Shown here piece by piece: positions 38,623 to 48,094 of a DNA stretch of 64,000 nt. How positions within the stretch are numbered: the first letter of the stretch is position 1; every line of letters starts with the position of its first letter. Both the position numbers and the translations under genes were made by a program. The notes beneath the pieces were generated by a model. The model was not told where the DNA came from. It saw only the letters and a program-made list of their open reading frames with translations, and made no database searches. This stretch comes from Aliiglaciecola sp. CAU 1673 (GTDB lineage Bacteria; Pseudomonadota; Gammaproteobacteria; Enterobacterales; Alteromonadaceae), in the NCBI RefSeq assembly GCF_029223185.1, contig NZ_JARHUG010000012.1:1-64000 (forward strand), given 5' to 3'.

Positions 38623-39330
38623 ATGACAACCGAAGCCAAAATCCAAATGATCGATATCACTAAGGTCTTTGTCACCGAGGAAATGGAAACCCATGCACTG
38701 CGCGGCGTCGACCTTGAAATTTACGATGGCGACTACCTCTCCATCTCCGGCCCGTCCGGTTGTGGAAAATCCAGTTTGCTGTCGCTGCTGGGGTTGCTCG
38801 ACAGTCCCACCAGCGGGCGTTATCTGATAGAAGGCAAAGATGTCAGCAAGCTCTCCATCAATGAACGGGCGGTGGTCCGTAATCAGAAAATTGGTTTTAT
38901 TTTCCAGGCATTCAACCTGATTGATGAGTTGTCAGTATTTGATAACGTAGCGCTGCCCCTGCGCTACCGCGAACCGGCATTGTCTGCCTCTGTGATTAAA
39001 GACAAAGTGATGGCCAGCCTGGAAAAGGTGCAGATGTCCCATCGTACCAGCCACAAACCTAATCAGTTGTCTGGCGGGCAGCAGCAACGTATCGCTATCG
39101 CCCGGGCATTGGTGGGCGACCCGGCCATTCTGCTGGTGGATGAGCCAACCGGTAACCTGGACTCTAAAAACGGCGATGCAGTGATGGATATGCTGGCCAA
39201 ACTCACCCAGGCCGGCACCACCTTATGCATGGTAACCCATGATCCTCGTTATGCCGATATGGCCGGCCGTCGTCTGCATCTGCTGGATGGGCGTATGGCC
39301 GAATCGTTGCGTTTTCAGGAGGCGGTATAA
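38623..39330 (+). CDS. ABC transporter ATPase, LolD/MacB type
   Basis: A 235-residue ATPase with Walker A GPSGCGKSS, Q-loop FIFQAFNLIDELSVFDNV, signature LSGGQQQR, Walker B ILLVDEPTGNLD and H-loop His (VTHDPRYAD). It is of the MacB/LolD subgroup, which powers mechanotransmission rather than classic transport. It starts 2 bp after the adaptor gene and its stop overlaps the permease ATG, so the subunits are made together. Confidence 0.95.
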   Translation: MTTEAKIQMIDITKVFVTEEMETHALRGVDLEIYDGDYLSISGPSGCGKSSLLSLLGLLDSPTSGRYLIEGKDVSKLSINERAVVRNQKIGFIFQAFNLIDELSVFDNVALPLRYREPALSASVIKDKVMASLEKVQMSHRTSHKPNQLSGGQQQRIAIARALVGDPAILLVDEPTGNLDSKNGDAVMDMLAKLTQAGTTLCMVTHDPRYADMAGRRLHLLDGRMAESLRFQEAV

Positions 39331-41744
39331 TGGCTGTCACCAACCTTATTCATGAATTCAAGCTGGCCTACCTTAGCCTGAAGCGAGCCCCTGGGTTTGT
39401 GGCCATTGTGGTCGCTACCTTGAGTATCACCCTGGGTGCGCTTCTGTGTATCTTCAATCTAAACCATCTACTGCTGACTAAGGCGTTTCCCTATCCGGAT
39501 GCAGACAAATTGATGGTGCTGGACCATGTCATTACAGTTGACGGCGTTCCCCAGCATGGCAGTAACTCTATTGCCGGCATGCAGCATTTGTATAAGCAAC
39601 AGAATTCACTCGAGTCGATGGCTTTAGTGCAGCGAGACAGGACAGTGCTGGTTAACCACCAGGATCAACCCCGCCTATCAGTGCGCTATGTGACGCCCGA
39701 GTACTTTCAATTGGTGGCTACACCAATGGCGCTGGGACGACCGTTCAGCCAGGAAGAAGGCATAGATTCCGGTGAGCACGTAGCGGTGATGAGTTTTCGT
39801 TTATGGCAGGAGCAATACCAAGGTCGCGCGGATATTATCGGCAGCAAGTTACAACTCGGCGACAATACCTACCGGGTGGTTGGGGTGGCCGCCGAAAACT
39901 TCCAGCCCCCGCAACTGACAGATATCGAATACGAAGATATCTGGCTGTCATGGGATAACAATCCACATGCAGATGCACAGTGGGGGATGTTTACCAGTGC
40001 CATGAAAGCCATCGCAGTGCTTGAAGATGGAGTCTCCCATCAGCAGGCCCAAGCAACGCTCAGTGCCCTCTTAAATGATGCTTATCGGGCCAGCGGTAGT
40101 ACCTTAGAAGATGAAATGCTGAGTGTAGCCCTTATCAGTCTTGAGGATGCGATCAGCGCCGACAGTCAGAATGTGGCGCTGCTTCTGTTGGCCGGTGCCC
40201 TGGCGCTTTTGCTTATCGCCACTGCCAATGTCACTAATTTGTTTCTATCCCGCGCCGCACAAAAACGCAGGATGCTGGCTATTCAGGCCTCCCTTGGAGC
40301 CCGCACCCAACAGCTGTTCAGGGCGTTGTTTGCTGAGAGTTTGCTGCTATGTTTGGCATCCACCACAGTGGGCTTGTTAATGGCCGGTTGGGGTTTTGTC
40401 TTGCTACAGCAACTGGCTGAAGGGGAATTGCCCAGGCTGCATGAGCTGTCCCTGGATGTTGCCACCCTGGTGTTTTCTGTGTTTGTAGCTTTGGTGCTGG
40501 CTCTATTGTTTGCCTGGCTGTCTCGTTCAGTAATTAACTTTCGTGATCTCAGGGAACAACTACAAAGCAGCGGTAAAGGAAGCGGTGTACAAATTGATAA
40601 GAAGGTGCGCAGCAGTCTTGTCATTGCCCAGGTCAGCCTCGCCTGCGTGCTGTTAATTGGCAGTACCATGGTGATGCAACAAGCGCTGCAAACTATCGAA
40701 AAGCCTTTGGGTTTCAACACCCACCAGCTCTATCACCTGCGCGTGGACCCTGGGCAGGAATTCAGGGATAACGATGCCCGCGCCGCCTTGAGTCGTGATC
40801 TCAAATCTGCTTTGCAGAAAATGCCACAAGTCGCTGCTGTGAGTCGTTCAATTGCAGCTCCCATTCGGGAAGGCCGCATGAGTATTACCCTCAGTGATGA
40901 AAATATGCAGCGTATCGGTAGTTTTCGTATCAATCTGGTCGATGAGAACTACTTCAACTTGTTGCAGTTGCCCATGGCTCAGGGACGGGGCTTTCAAAAT
41001 CAGGCCGATGACCAATCTAGTACCGAAATGGTAGTCAGTGAATCCCTGGCAAACATATTAGCTCCTGAAGGAGGCATTCTGGGTAAAGTATTTAAACTCG
41101 AGGAAGATCAGCCCATGCGGGTAGTGGGCGTGGTCAAAGACTACTTTAACCCAGGCGATATGGAAGAAGGCTCTGCGGCCAAATATTATTTGCCACATTT
41201 TCCCTATTTCGTTGGTTTTGACATCAAAGTATCAGCTGACTCTGCATTGAGTAAGCAACAGATTATGGAAAGCCTGGCACAGATCTATCCCAAATTGCGT
41301 ATTGAAGAGTTTATTAAATTAGATACCAGCTACCAGGAACTGATCTACCGCCACAAGGTATCTGCGGCCCTGACATTGGGTTTGACTTTGTTGGCGCTGT
41401 TGCTTGCTGGTGCAGGAATCTACGGTGTACTCAGCTACAGCACGCAAATGCGTCGTTATGAACTGGGCATTCATATGGCGTTGGGCGCAAAGACCCACCA
41501 ATTGCAGCGCAAGATCATGTTGGAAAGCCTGCTGCCTGTGGCCCTAGGTTTGCTGGGTGGACTGCTTATCGCGCTGCTAGCCTATGGCCTGGCCAAACAA
41601 CAGTTGAGCCAATTGGTTCAGCCTAACGTCTTGGCCCTGTTATCGGCTTTGCCGTTGATGTCAGCAACCGCTGCACTAGCCTGTTATCTACCGGTTAGAC
41701 GGGTTATAGTCCAGGACCCGGTGAAGGCGCTGCGAAACGAATAA
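39330..41744 (+). CDS. Duplicated FtsX/MacB-type ABC permease
   Basis: An 804-residue permease built from two MacB_PCD-FtsX units. Unit 1 has an N-terminal helix (GFVAIVVATLSITLGALLCIFNL), a periplasmic domain and three helices (residues about 280-400). Unit 2 repeats this after residue 430, ending in LLALLLAGAGIYGVLSYSTQ and two more helices. Each unit has the coupling-helix segment before TM (KRRMLAIQASLGARTQQL; RRYELGIHMALGAKTHQL). Such ADOP-like permeases pair with a separate ATPase, as here, to expel peptides or other periplasmic substrates. The substrate is unknown. Confidence 0.88.
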   Translation: MAVTNLIHEFKLAYLSLKRAPGFVAIVVATLSITLGALLCIFNLNHLLLTKAFPYPDADKLMVLDHVITVDGVPQHGSNSIAGMQHLYKQQNSLESMALVQRDRTVLVNHQDQPRLSVRYVTPEYFQLVATPMALGRPFSQEEGIDSGEHVAVMSFRLWQEQYQGRADIIGSKLQLGDNTYRVVGVAAENFQPPQLTDIEYEDIWLSWDNNPHADAQWGMFTSAMKAIAVLEDGVSHQQAQATLSALLNDAYRASGSTLEDEMLSVALISLEDAISADSQNVALLLLAGALALLLIATANVTNLFLSRAAQKRRMLAIQASLGARTQQLFRALFAESLLLCLASTTVGLLMAGWGFVLLQQLAEGELPRLHELSLDVATLVFSVFVALVLALLFAWLSRSVINFRDLREQLQSSGKGSGVQIDKKVRSSLVIAQVSLACVLLIGSTMVMQQALQTIEKPLGFNTHQLYHLRVDPGQEFRDNDARAALSRDLKSALQKMPQVAAVSRSIAAPIREGRMSITLSDENMQRIGSFRINLVDENYFNLLQLPMAQGRGFQNQADDQSSTEMVVSESLANILAPEGGILGKVFKLEEDQPMRVVGVVKDYFNPGDMEEGSAAKYYLPHFPYFVGFDIKVSADSALSKQQIMESLAQIYPKLRIEEFIKLDTSYQELIYRHKVSAALTLGLTLLALLLAGAGIYGVLSYSTQMRRYELGIHMALGAKTHQLQRKIMLESLLPVALGLLGGLLIALLAYGLAKQQLSQLVQPNVLALLSALPLMSATAALACYLPVRRVIVQDPVKALRNE

Positions 41745-41751
41745 CACTGAA

Positions 41752-41770
41752 GGCCCGGCATTGCCGGGCC
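41752..41770 (+). promoter_or_regulatory. Hairpin between exporter and regulator genes
   Basis: The arms GGCCCGGC / GCCGGGCC around a 3-nt loop lie between the permease stop and the response-regulator ATG, 10 bp before the latter. There is no U-tract. It may limit read-through or stabilise the upstream mRNA, giving less regulator than exporter. Confidence 0.5.
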
Positions 41771-41780
41771 AAGATAAAAA

Positions 41781-43151
41781 ATGAAGCAAAATATACTCAT
41801 TGTTGATGATAAGGCCGATGTGCGTTTAAGCGCCGCCTTTCTGTTGGGCAATCATGGCTATCACTGTCTGGAGGCGGAATCGCCCACCCAGGCATTGGAA
41901 TTACTCAAAAGCAACGACATTGCGCTGATCCTGCTTGATATGAATTACAGCCTGGATACGACCTCCGGCGAAGAAGGTCTGAGTTTCCTCCAACAATTGC
42001 ACAAAGCTGCATTGGACATTCCGGTGGTGGCGATGACAGCCTGGTCCAGCGTAGAGTTGGCCGTGCAAGCCATGCAACTAGGCGCCGGCGACTTTGTTGA
42101 AAAGCCCTGGGACAATCAACGGTTGTTACAGGTGGTTAGGCAACAACTCAAGTTACAGGGGCTTGAACGCCAAAATCGCGGCTTGAAGCAGCACAATCAA
42201 GCATTGCAGAATCAATCTGAATTGATTTGGCAAAGCGATGCCATGGCCTGCCTGCATGAACAAATTGAGCGTCTGGCTAAAACCGATGCCACGTTATTGC
42301 TCACCGGCGAAAATGGCACCGGCAAGAGCAGTATCGCCCGTGCCATACACCAGCAATCTTTGCGTCGGGAGCAAAGTTTGGTGACGGTGAACATGGGCGC
42401 CATCCCCGAGCAGCTCTTTGAAAGTGAGATGTTCGGCCATACCAAAGGTGCGTTTACCGACGCCAGGGAAAATCGTATCGGCCGCTTCGAAATGGCCAAA
42501 GGCGGCACCCTATTTTTGGATGAAATTGCCAATATTCCCCTTAGTCAGCAAGCAAAACTACTCAGAGTCTTGGAGTCGGGAGAATTTGAGCCGGTGGGCT
42601 CAAGCCGCACCCAGCAGTGTGATATTCGCCTGATCAGCGCCAGCAATGGTGACTTTTCTGCCTTAATGCAACAAGGGCTGTTCCGTCCCGATCTCTATTA
42701 CCGGCTGAATACCATTGAACTGAGGATCCCGGCATTGCGGGAACGGCCTGAGGACATCTTACCCCTGGCCCGCCATTTTGTTGCGCTACATGGCCATAAA
42801 TATGCCCGCCCGGAGTTAAGCCTTGCGCCGGATGTGGAAAGCCCTTTGCAAGCCTACGCCTGGCCAGGGAATATACGCGAGCTCAGCCATATGATGGAAA
42901 GGGCCGTACTACTTTGCCGGGGCAGCAGAATTGAGGCTCAAGACTTGCAGTTGCGCGCTCAGGTGCAGAGTCCTCTGCACGGCGAAGCGCTGCCATTGAT
43001 GCCTTTGGATGAAGCCGAGCAACAATTATTGCAGCAAGCCTTGAAACAGACCGGCGGCATGGCGAGGGAAGCCGCAGAATTGTTGGGGATCAGCAAGAGC
43101 GCCATCTATCGGCGTATGGAAAAATTCGGCATTAAGGCTAAAGATGCCTAG
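41781..43151 (+). CDS. NtrC-type sigma-54 response regulator
   Basis: A 456-residue activator with a receiver domain (phospho-acceptor Asp53 in LILLDMNYS; Thr in VAMTAWSS; Lys in EKPWD), an AAA+ domain (Walker A GENGTGKSS, the sigma-54 loop GAFTDA instead of the usual GAFTGA, Walker B GGTLFLDEI, arginine finger region RPDLYYRLN), and a Fis-type helix-turn-helix (REAAELLGISKSAIYRRMEKFG). It overlaps the kinase gene by 8 bp. It is the obvious activator of the sigma-54 promoter at 37324. The Gly to Asp change in the loop that touches sigma-54 is unusual but does occur in the family. Confidence 0.93.
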   Translation: MKQNILIVDDKADVRLSAAFLLGNHGYHCLEAESPTQALELLKSNDIALILLDMNYSLDTTSGEEGLSFLQQLHKAALDIPVVAMTAWSSVELAVQAMQLGAGDFVEKPWDNQRLLQVVRQQLKLQGLERQNRGLKQHNQALQNQSELIWQSDAMACLHEQIERLAKTDATLLLTGENGTGKSSIARAIHQQSLRREQSLVTVNMGAIPEQLFESEMFGHTKGAFTDARENRIGRFEMAKGGTLFLDEIANIPLSQQAKLLRVLESGEFEPVGSSRTQQCDIRLISASNGDFSALMQQGLFRPDLYYRLNTIELRIPALRERPEDILPLARHFVALHGHKYARPELSLAPDVESPLQAYAWPGNIRELSHMMERAVLLCRGSRIEAQDLQLRAQVQSPLHGEALPLMPLDEAEQQLLQQALKQTGGMAREAAELLGISKSAIYRRMEKFGIKAKDA

Positions 43152-44433
43152 AAAACCGCGCCCCTCACTGGAAAGACAGCTGCAATGGACGGGTTTTGCA
43201 CTGTTCACACTGGTCACCTTCCTGCTCTTATTCTGTCTGCATTCTACTGGCGCTTCTTTGCTACTGACATTAACCCTTTTGTTACTGGTATTGGCCCCGC
43301 TGGGAGTGTTCCTGGGGCGATTGTACCGGCAATTGCTGGATCCGTTTTACCGACTGACCTCGCAAGTTGAGGCCATTCGCCTGGAGGATTACAGCCTGAG
43401 GATGCGGGGGCATTACCGCAGAGGTATCGCCTCTGAGCTGGTCAGTGAAATCAATGGATTGTCTGAAGAGCTGCAGAAACGCAAGAGTCGCTATGACCAG
43501 CATGTGTTTCTTATCTACCGCCTGATAGAGCAATTGGACACACCAATCCTGGTGTTCGATCCCAAGCAGCGTCTTAGCCATGCCAATGCAGCCTTTTCTG
43601 TTTGGTTAAATCGCCCCTGGCAAAGTGTAAGAGGCATGGGCGCCCAGCAATTGGGATTAGTCCGGGAACAGGATGGATGGCGGTTTGCTGATACACAGCA
43701 GGGTAGGCGCTGGCAATTGCGTAAGAGCCATTTCCAGCAAACCGAAGGGGTGTTTGAACTATTGGTACTGACCAATATTGAAAAAGAACTCAACCAGGCC
43801 GAACAGCTTGCCTGGCGACGGCTTATTCGAGTGCTAAGCCATGAGATCCGCAACTCCCTGACTCCTATCAAGTCTCTGGCACAAAGCCTATCGATGATGC
43901 AGCAGGATGAAAGATCCAAGCAGGCGCTGGACGTCATCGTGAATCGTAGCCAATCCCTGCAAGACTTTGTTGACCGTTACGCCAGCCTGTCGAAAACGGC
44001 GACTCCCGAGCCCAGAGATATTGCGCTGTCGGAATTGGTCCCGCGGCTTCGGGCCCTTAATCCAGGCTTGGCACTGGAAACCTGTATCAACACAGAGATT
44101 CTATGGGCAGACCCCACATTGCTGGAGCAGGTGCTGATTAATCTGCTGAAAAATGCCGAAGAAGCCGGTGGCGAAAACCTCGCGGTGCGCCTGGAAGTGG
44201 ATAGGGTGGCGGACGAACAACGCATACGCATCATTGACCAAGGCAGGGGTATCCAGAATCCGGACAACCTTTTCGTGCCTTTCTACACCACTAAGGAAAA
44301 GGGGCAGGGAATCGGCCTGGCTTTCTGTCGTCAAATTATTGAGCAACATGGCGGCACATTGCAGTTAACCAATAATCACGATGGTCCTGGCGCTTGCGCC
44401 GAAATCAGATTGCCTGCCAAACAGTTTGGCTAG
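43144..44433 (+). CDS. Sensor histidine kinase of the exporter cluster
   Basis: A 429-residue membrane kinase with two N-terminal helices and hardly any periplasmic loop (FALFTLVTFLLLFCLHSTGASLLLTLTLLLLVLAPLG), a HAMP-like linker, a PAS-like domain (residues about 120-215), phospho-acceptor His233 (LSHEIRNSLTPIKS), N box (NLLKNAEEAG) and G boxes (IIDQGRGI, GQGIGLAF). The lack of an extracytoplasmic sensor suggests it reads a membrane or cytoplasmic cue, perhaps the exporter's activity. Its stop overlaps the convergent DUF2569 gene in CTAG. Confidence 0.93.
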   Translation: MPRKPRPSLERQLQWTGFALFTLVTFLLLFCLHSTGASLLLTLTLLLLVLAPLGVFLGRLYRQLLDPFYRLTSQVEAIRLEDYSLRMRGHYRRGIASELVSEINGLSEELQKRKSRYDQHVFLIYRLIEQLDTPILVFDPKQRLSHANAAFSVWLNRPWQSVRGMGAQQLGLVREQDGWRFADTQQGRRWQLRKSHFQQTEGVFELLVLTNIEKELNQAEQLAWRRLIRVLSHEIRNSLTPIKSLAQSLSMMQQDERSKQALDVIVNRSQSLQDFVDRYASLSKTATPEPRDIALSELVPRLRALNPGLALETCINTEILWADPTLLEQVLINLLKNAEEAGGENLAVRLEVDRVADEQRIRIIDQGRGIQNPDNLFVPFYTTKEKGQGIGLAFCRQIIEQHGGTLQLTNNHDGPGACAEIRLPAKQFG

Positions 44434-45065
44434 TGCACAAAGGTCTTTTGGGCTCGCTCAGAGAAGAACATATAGGGCACCCAAACAAAACAGGCGACCA
44501 GTTGTGGAAGAAGTGTTTCTATGGGCAGTAGTGGTGGCAATCTGTCCAGAACATCTGCGAATACGTATTCGGTGGCTTTGGCGCTTAGCAGCGTGAACAC
44601 TAAAGCAGAATAGGCCAAGACAGCATAAAGTCTGGGGAACAACTTTTTGCGCCAAAAGAACAAGTAGATCAGCAACAATGACAATAGCAGGATCAGTAAG
44701 TTAGCCGCCACCTCAGTCACAAAAAGAGGCCCATACAAGGGGCGGTAAGCAGGACTATCCGGATCGGTAAGATTGCGCCAAACGTCCACAGAAAACGCCT
44801 GAAGATATTCTTCGCTGGTCAGCGCCAGTAACAGTCGCACCGGTCCCACACAAATCCCGAATCCCACTAAAATCAGCCATCCACCTATGGACCATGGTCC
44901 GCCTTCTGCCTCAGGCTCGGGTGCTGGTTGAGCGTCCAGGTGTGAGCGTTTAGCCCACTCTGATTTCAGGCGCCTGTAATTTTCCGGATAGGCTTCTTTA
45001 TCAATACTGCTGAGGGCTTGATACAACTCTTCAGGCGTGTAATTGCCGTAGTCGGGACTGTCCAT
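44430..45065 (-). CDS. DUF2569-like membrane protein
   Basis: A 211-residue protein with a soluble N-terminal part (YTPEELYQALSSIDKEAYPENYRRLKSEW, an alpha-helical domain often seen before DUF2569) and four membrane helices (IGGWLILVGFGICVGPVRLL; LLILLLSLLLIYLFFW; LYAVLAYSALVFTLLS; LVACFVWVPYMFF). The WLILVGFG start and four-helix layout match DUF2569. No activity is known. It is 17 bp downstream of fre on the same strand and may share its transcript. Confidence 0.75.
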   Translation of the reverse strand: MDSPDYGNYTPEELYQALSSIDKEAYPENYRRLKSEWAKRSHLDAQPAPEPEAEGGPWSIGGWLILVGFGICVGPVRLLLALTSEEYLQAFSVDVWRNLTDPDSPAYRPLYGPLFVTEVAANLLILLLSLLLIYLFFWRKKLFPRLYAVLAYSALVFTLLSAKATEYVFADVLDRLPPLLPIETLLPQLVACFVWVPYMFFSERAQKTFVH

Positions 45066-45082
45066 GTCTGTACCTGCAAAAA

Positions 45083-45781
45083 TTAAATAAATTCGTAAGC
45101 ATCGCCGAACAGATTTTCCAGCAGCAGACCTTGCTGATGGAAGTCTTCGCGGGCGACACCGGCCATCTCGAAACGTCCGGCAATGTAGACTTCGTAAGGC
45201 TCCAGGCTGATAAAGTCCTCCATGACGGCTTTATGTACCCAGCCATTGCGGCCCTGCCAATCATGGTGGGGCTGATCCAATACTGGGATAAACTTAAACT
45301 TCTCATGCTTGGCCGCTAAGGCCACAAGCGCATCATGGGCATACATGTCGTCCAGGGTGCGGGTGCCCCAATAAAGGAACAACGGTTCTTTTAATGGGGA
45401 TCTCAGCAGTTCCTGCAGGATACTCCAGGTGTAGGAGAATCCGGTACCGCCGGCTATAAGAATACGAGGTCTTGCACCGTTTTCGCGCAGATGTGCTTTG
45501 CCATGAGGACCATCTATGTTGATGAATGGTTGCTGGCGCAGCTTCTCAATGACTTGCATGGTCCAGGGGTTGTTCTCGGCGGCGCCAATATGCAGTTCCA
45601 GCAGCTCATCTTCGCCTGGGGCGCTGGCGATAGAGAAAGGGCGTTTGTCTTTATCGCCCATAATTACCCGCAGATATTGCCCCGCTTTAAAAGGCAATGG
45701 CTGAGGTAGTGCCAACACAATACGGTACACATTGGCGGTAAGGGGTGTGATGCTGTGTACTTTGGCTTGAATCTCTGTCAT
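45083..45781 (-). CDS. fre: NAD(P)H-flavin reductase Fre
   Basis: A 232-residue cytosolic enzyme reducing free FMN/FAD with NAD(P)H. It has a ferredoxin-reductase fold: flavin-binding RPFSIAS, NAD site ILIAGGTGFSYTWSIL, and a C-terminal FEMAGVAREDF. It stands 5 bp after ubiD. The pairing is meaningful, because the UbiD cofactor prenylated FMN is made by UbiX from reduced FMN, and the fre-ubiD order is common in Alteromonadales and vibrios. Confidence 0.93.
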   Translation of the reverse strand: MTEIQAKVHSITPLTANVYRIVLALPQPLPFKAGQYLRVIMGDKDKRPFSIASAPGEDELLELHIGAAENNPWTMQVIEKLRQQPFINIDGPHGKAHLRENGARPRILIAGGTGFSYTWSILQELLRSPLKEPLFLYWGTRTLDDMYAHDALVALAAKHEKFKFIPVLDQPHHDWQGRNGWVHKAVMEDFISLEPYEVYIAGRFEMAGVAREDFHQQGLLLENLFGDAYEFI

Positions 45782-45786
45782 CTCGT

Positions 45787-47265
45787 TTAATCTTTATTGG
45801 CAACCAGGCCGAGGTCATCCCACAGGCCGTCGATTTTATCTTTAATGTCCTGGCGCATGGTAATGGGTATTCCCCATTCCCTGTCGGTTTCACCTGGCCA
45901 TTTATTGGTGGCATCCATCCCCATCTTGGAGCCCAAGCCGGAAACCGGCGAGGCAAAATCCAGATAGTCGATGGGGGTATTTTCAATCATGGTGGTGTCG
46001 CGCGCTGGGTCCATTCTGGTGGTGATGGCCCAGATCACGTCGTTCCAGTCACGTGCGTTCACATCATCGTCGCAAACAATCACAAACTTGGTGTACATAA
46101 ACTGGCGCAGGAATGACCACACCCCCATCATCACCCGTTTGGCATGACCAGGATATTGCTTTTTCATAGTGACCACGGCCATACGGTAGGAACAGCCCTC
46201 TGGCGGCAAATAAAAATCCACAATTTCGGGAAATTGCTTTTGCAAAATGGGCACAAAAACTTCATTCAGGGCGACGCCCAAAATAGCCGGCTCATCGGGT
46301 GGCCTACCCGTGTAAGTCGAATGGTAGATCGGGTCCTTACGATGGGTCAGATGGGTCACGGTAAAGACCGGAAAATCATCTACTTCGTTGTAATAGCCGG
46401 TGTGATCACCATAAGGGCCCTCCGGTGCCATTTCACCTGGTTCGATATAGCCTTCCAGAATGATTTCCGCGCTGGCCGGGACCTGCAAATCGTTGCTGAT
46501 ACATTTAACCACTTCGGTTTTATCACCGCGCAGCAATCCCGCGAAGGCATATTCCGAGAGGGTATCGGGGACAGGCGTAACGGCGCCCAAAATGGTGGCC
46601 GGATCGGCGCCTAAGGCTACCGCCACCGGGAATTTTTCGCCTGGATGCGCTTCACACCATTCACGAAAATCCAGTGCACCGCCGCGATGAGACAACCAAC
46701 GCATAATAAGTTTATTGGGGCCCAGCAGTTGCTGGCGATAGATACCCAGATTCTGGCGTTTTTTATGGGGACCGCGGGTCACCGTCAGACCCCAGGTGAT
46801 TAGCGGTGCAGCATCGCCAGGCCAACAGGTTTGAATAGGCAGGCGTGTCAAATCCACCTGCTCGCCACTGAGTATCACTTGTTGGCAGGGGGCTTTGCTA
46901 ACCTCTTTGGCCGGCATATTCAGCACTTGCTTGAAGACGGGGAGTTTATCCCACAAGTCCTTAAAGCCTTTTGGCGGCTCGGGCTCTTTTAAGTAAGCGA
47001 GCAGCTTGCCTACTTCGCGTAGGGCTTCCACCGATTCTTGTCCCATACCCATGGCCACCCTTTTGGGCGTGCCAAAAAGATTGGCCAGAACGGGAATATC
47101 GAAGCCCTTTGGATTTTCAAATAAGATGGCGGGACCACCGGCACGCAGGGTGCGATCGGCGATTTCCGTCATCTCCAGTACCGGATCGATTTCGATACTG
47201 ACGCGCTTAAGCTCGCCCTGTTTTTCGAGCTGCCCGATAAAGTCCCGTAAGTCTTTGTATTTCAT
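45787..47265 (-). CDS. ubiD: 4-Hydroxy-3-polyprenylbenzoate decarboxylase UbiD
   Basis: A 492-residue prenyl-FMN-dependent decarboxylase that removes the carboxyl group during ubiquinone synthesis. Signature stretches are ERxWGxxx-like [47 protein letters not shown] (metal and prFMN site with its Glu-x-x-x-Glu acids) and [16 protein letters not shown] at the C-terminus. It is first in ubiD-fre. A 47-bp gap separates it from a divergent secreted-protein gene, so promoters must overlap. Confidence 0.96.
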   Translation of the reverse strand: MKYKDLRDFIGQLEKQGELKRVSIEIDPVLEMTEIADRTLRAGGPAILFENPKGFDIPVLANLFGTPKRVAMGMGQESVEALREVGKLLAYLKEPEPPKGFKDLWDKLPVFKQVLNMPAKEVSKAPCQQVILSGEQVDLTRLPIQTCWPGDAAPLITWGLTVTRGPHKKRQNLGIYRQQLLGPNKLIMRWLSHRGGALDFREWCEAHPGEKFPVAVALGADPATILGAVTPVPDTLSEYAFAGLLRGDKTEVVKCISNDLQVPASAEIILEGYIEPGEMAPEGPYGDHTGYYNEVDDFPVFTVTHLTHRKDPIYHSTYTGRPPDEPAILGVALNEVFVPILQKQFPEIVDFYLPPEGCSYRMAVVTMKKQYPGHAKRVMMGVWSFLRQFMYTKFVIVCDDDVNARDWNDVIWAITTRMDPARDTTMIENTPIDYLDFASPVSGLGSKMGMDATNKWPGETDREWGIPITMRQDIKDKIDGLWDDLGLVANKD

Positions 47266-47312
47266 GTGTTTGAGTTATATTTTTAAACAAAGCCATTATA
47301 ACCGAGAAGCGA

Positions 47313-47786
47313 ATGAGAATCTTGTTAACCCTCGCAGCCCTTTTTAGTCCGTTGGTACACAGTGCTTGTGAAGGCCCGGAATATGACCAGTTCGATTTTT
47401 GGTTAGGCAGTTGGCAAGTAACGGCCAAGGGTACGCTAGCCGGTACTAATGAGATCAGCGCCGATCTGGATAACTGTGTGCTCAGGGAACATTATCGCAC
47501 CGAGAGTGGCTTTGAAGGGCGCAGTCTGAATATCTACGATAAAAGTCGCGACCTCTGGCATCAGACCTGGGTGGATAATCAAGGACAGTTGTTACAATTA
47601 GAAGGTCGCCTGGAAGGCGGTGTCATGGTACTACAGGGACCGGGCCTCTCAGCCAAGGGTGAAAAACACTTGCACCGTATTCGCTGGACGCCCAATATGG
47701 ACGGAACGGTGCGTCAGCATTGGCAGGTCAGCAAAGACGATGGCGAGACCTGGACTGATGTCTTCGACGGCATGTACCGAAAATAA
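47313..47786 (+). CDS. Secreted DUF1579-like protein
   Basis: A 157-residue exported protein: signal peptide MRILLTLAALFSPLVHSA, then a single lipocalin-like beta domain opening DQFDFWLGSWQVTAKG, with the FxxLxGxW pattern and internal strand LWHQTWVDNQGQLLQLEGRLEGG seen in DUF1579-like proteins. The role is unknown; such folds often bind small hydrophobic ligands. It is divergent from ubiD and followed by the TIGR02647 gene after 61 bp. Confidence 0.65.
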   Translation: MRILLTLAALFSPLVHSACEGPEYDQFDFWLGSWQVTAKGTLAGTNEISADLDNCVLREHYRTESGFEGRSLNIYDKSRDLWHQTWVDNQGQLLQLEGRLEGGVMVLQGPGLSAKGEKHLHRIRWTPNMDGTVRQHWQVSKDDGETWTDVFDGMYRK

Positions 47787-47847
47787 GAGCCCTGATTGCC
47801 GTGAGGCAGTCTTAAGGGCTTCCAAAGGTTATACATAGGAGTATGCC

Positions 47848-48090
47848 ATGGCCTTCGATTCTTCCCTCGTTGCGGAACTCAATCTGCTACTCAAGTTTCC
47901 CCATGACAGCCTGACCCAAGGTCTCAAAATCCATCATGACGCCGATCCGCAAGTGGTGGACGCGGCTAAACGGCTTTTTGATAAGGGGATTATTAATCGT
48001 ATAGACGGTGGTTATCTAACCGATCTCGGTCATGATTTGGCCGAGCACGCACAAATACTGGTTTCTGCTCTCAACGCCAAAAAGGAGTGA
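47848..48090 (+). CDS. TIGR02647-family small protein
   Basis: An 80-residue protein matching the conserved proteobacterial family TIGR02647: hydrophobic start SSLVAELNLLLKFPHDSLTQGLKIHHDA, then AAKRLFDKGIINRIDGGYLTDLGHDLAEHAQ, a helical fold resembling a winged-helix tail. The function is not established; a nucleic-acid or regulatory role is sometimes supposed. AGGAG is 6 bases upstream. The next gene begins 4 bp after its stop. Confidence 0.75.
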   Translation: MAFDSSLVAELNLLLKFPHDSLTQGLKIHHDADPQVVDAAKRLFDKGIINRIDGGYLTDLGHDLAEHAQILVSALNAKKE

Positions 48091-48094
48091 TCCC

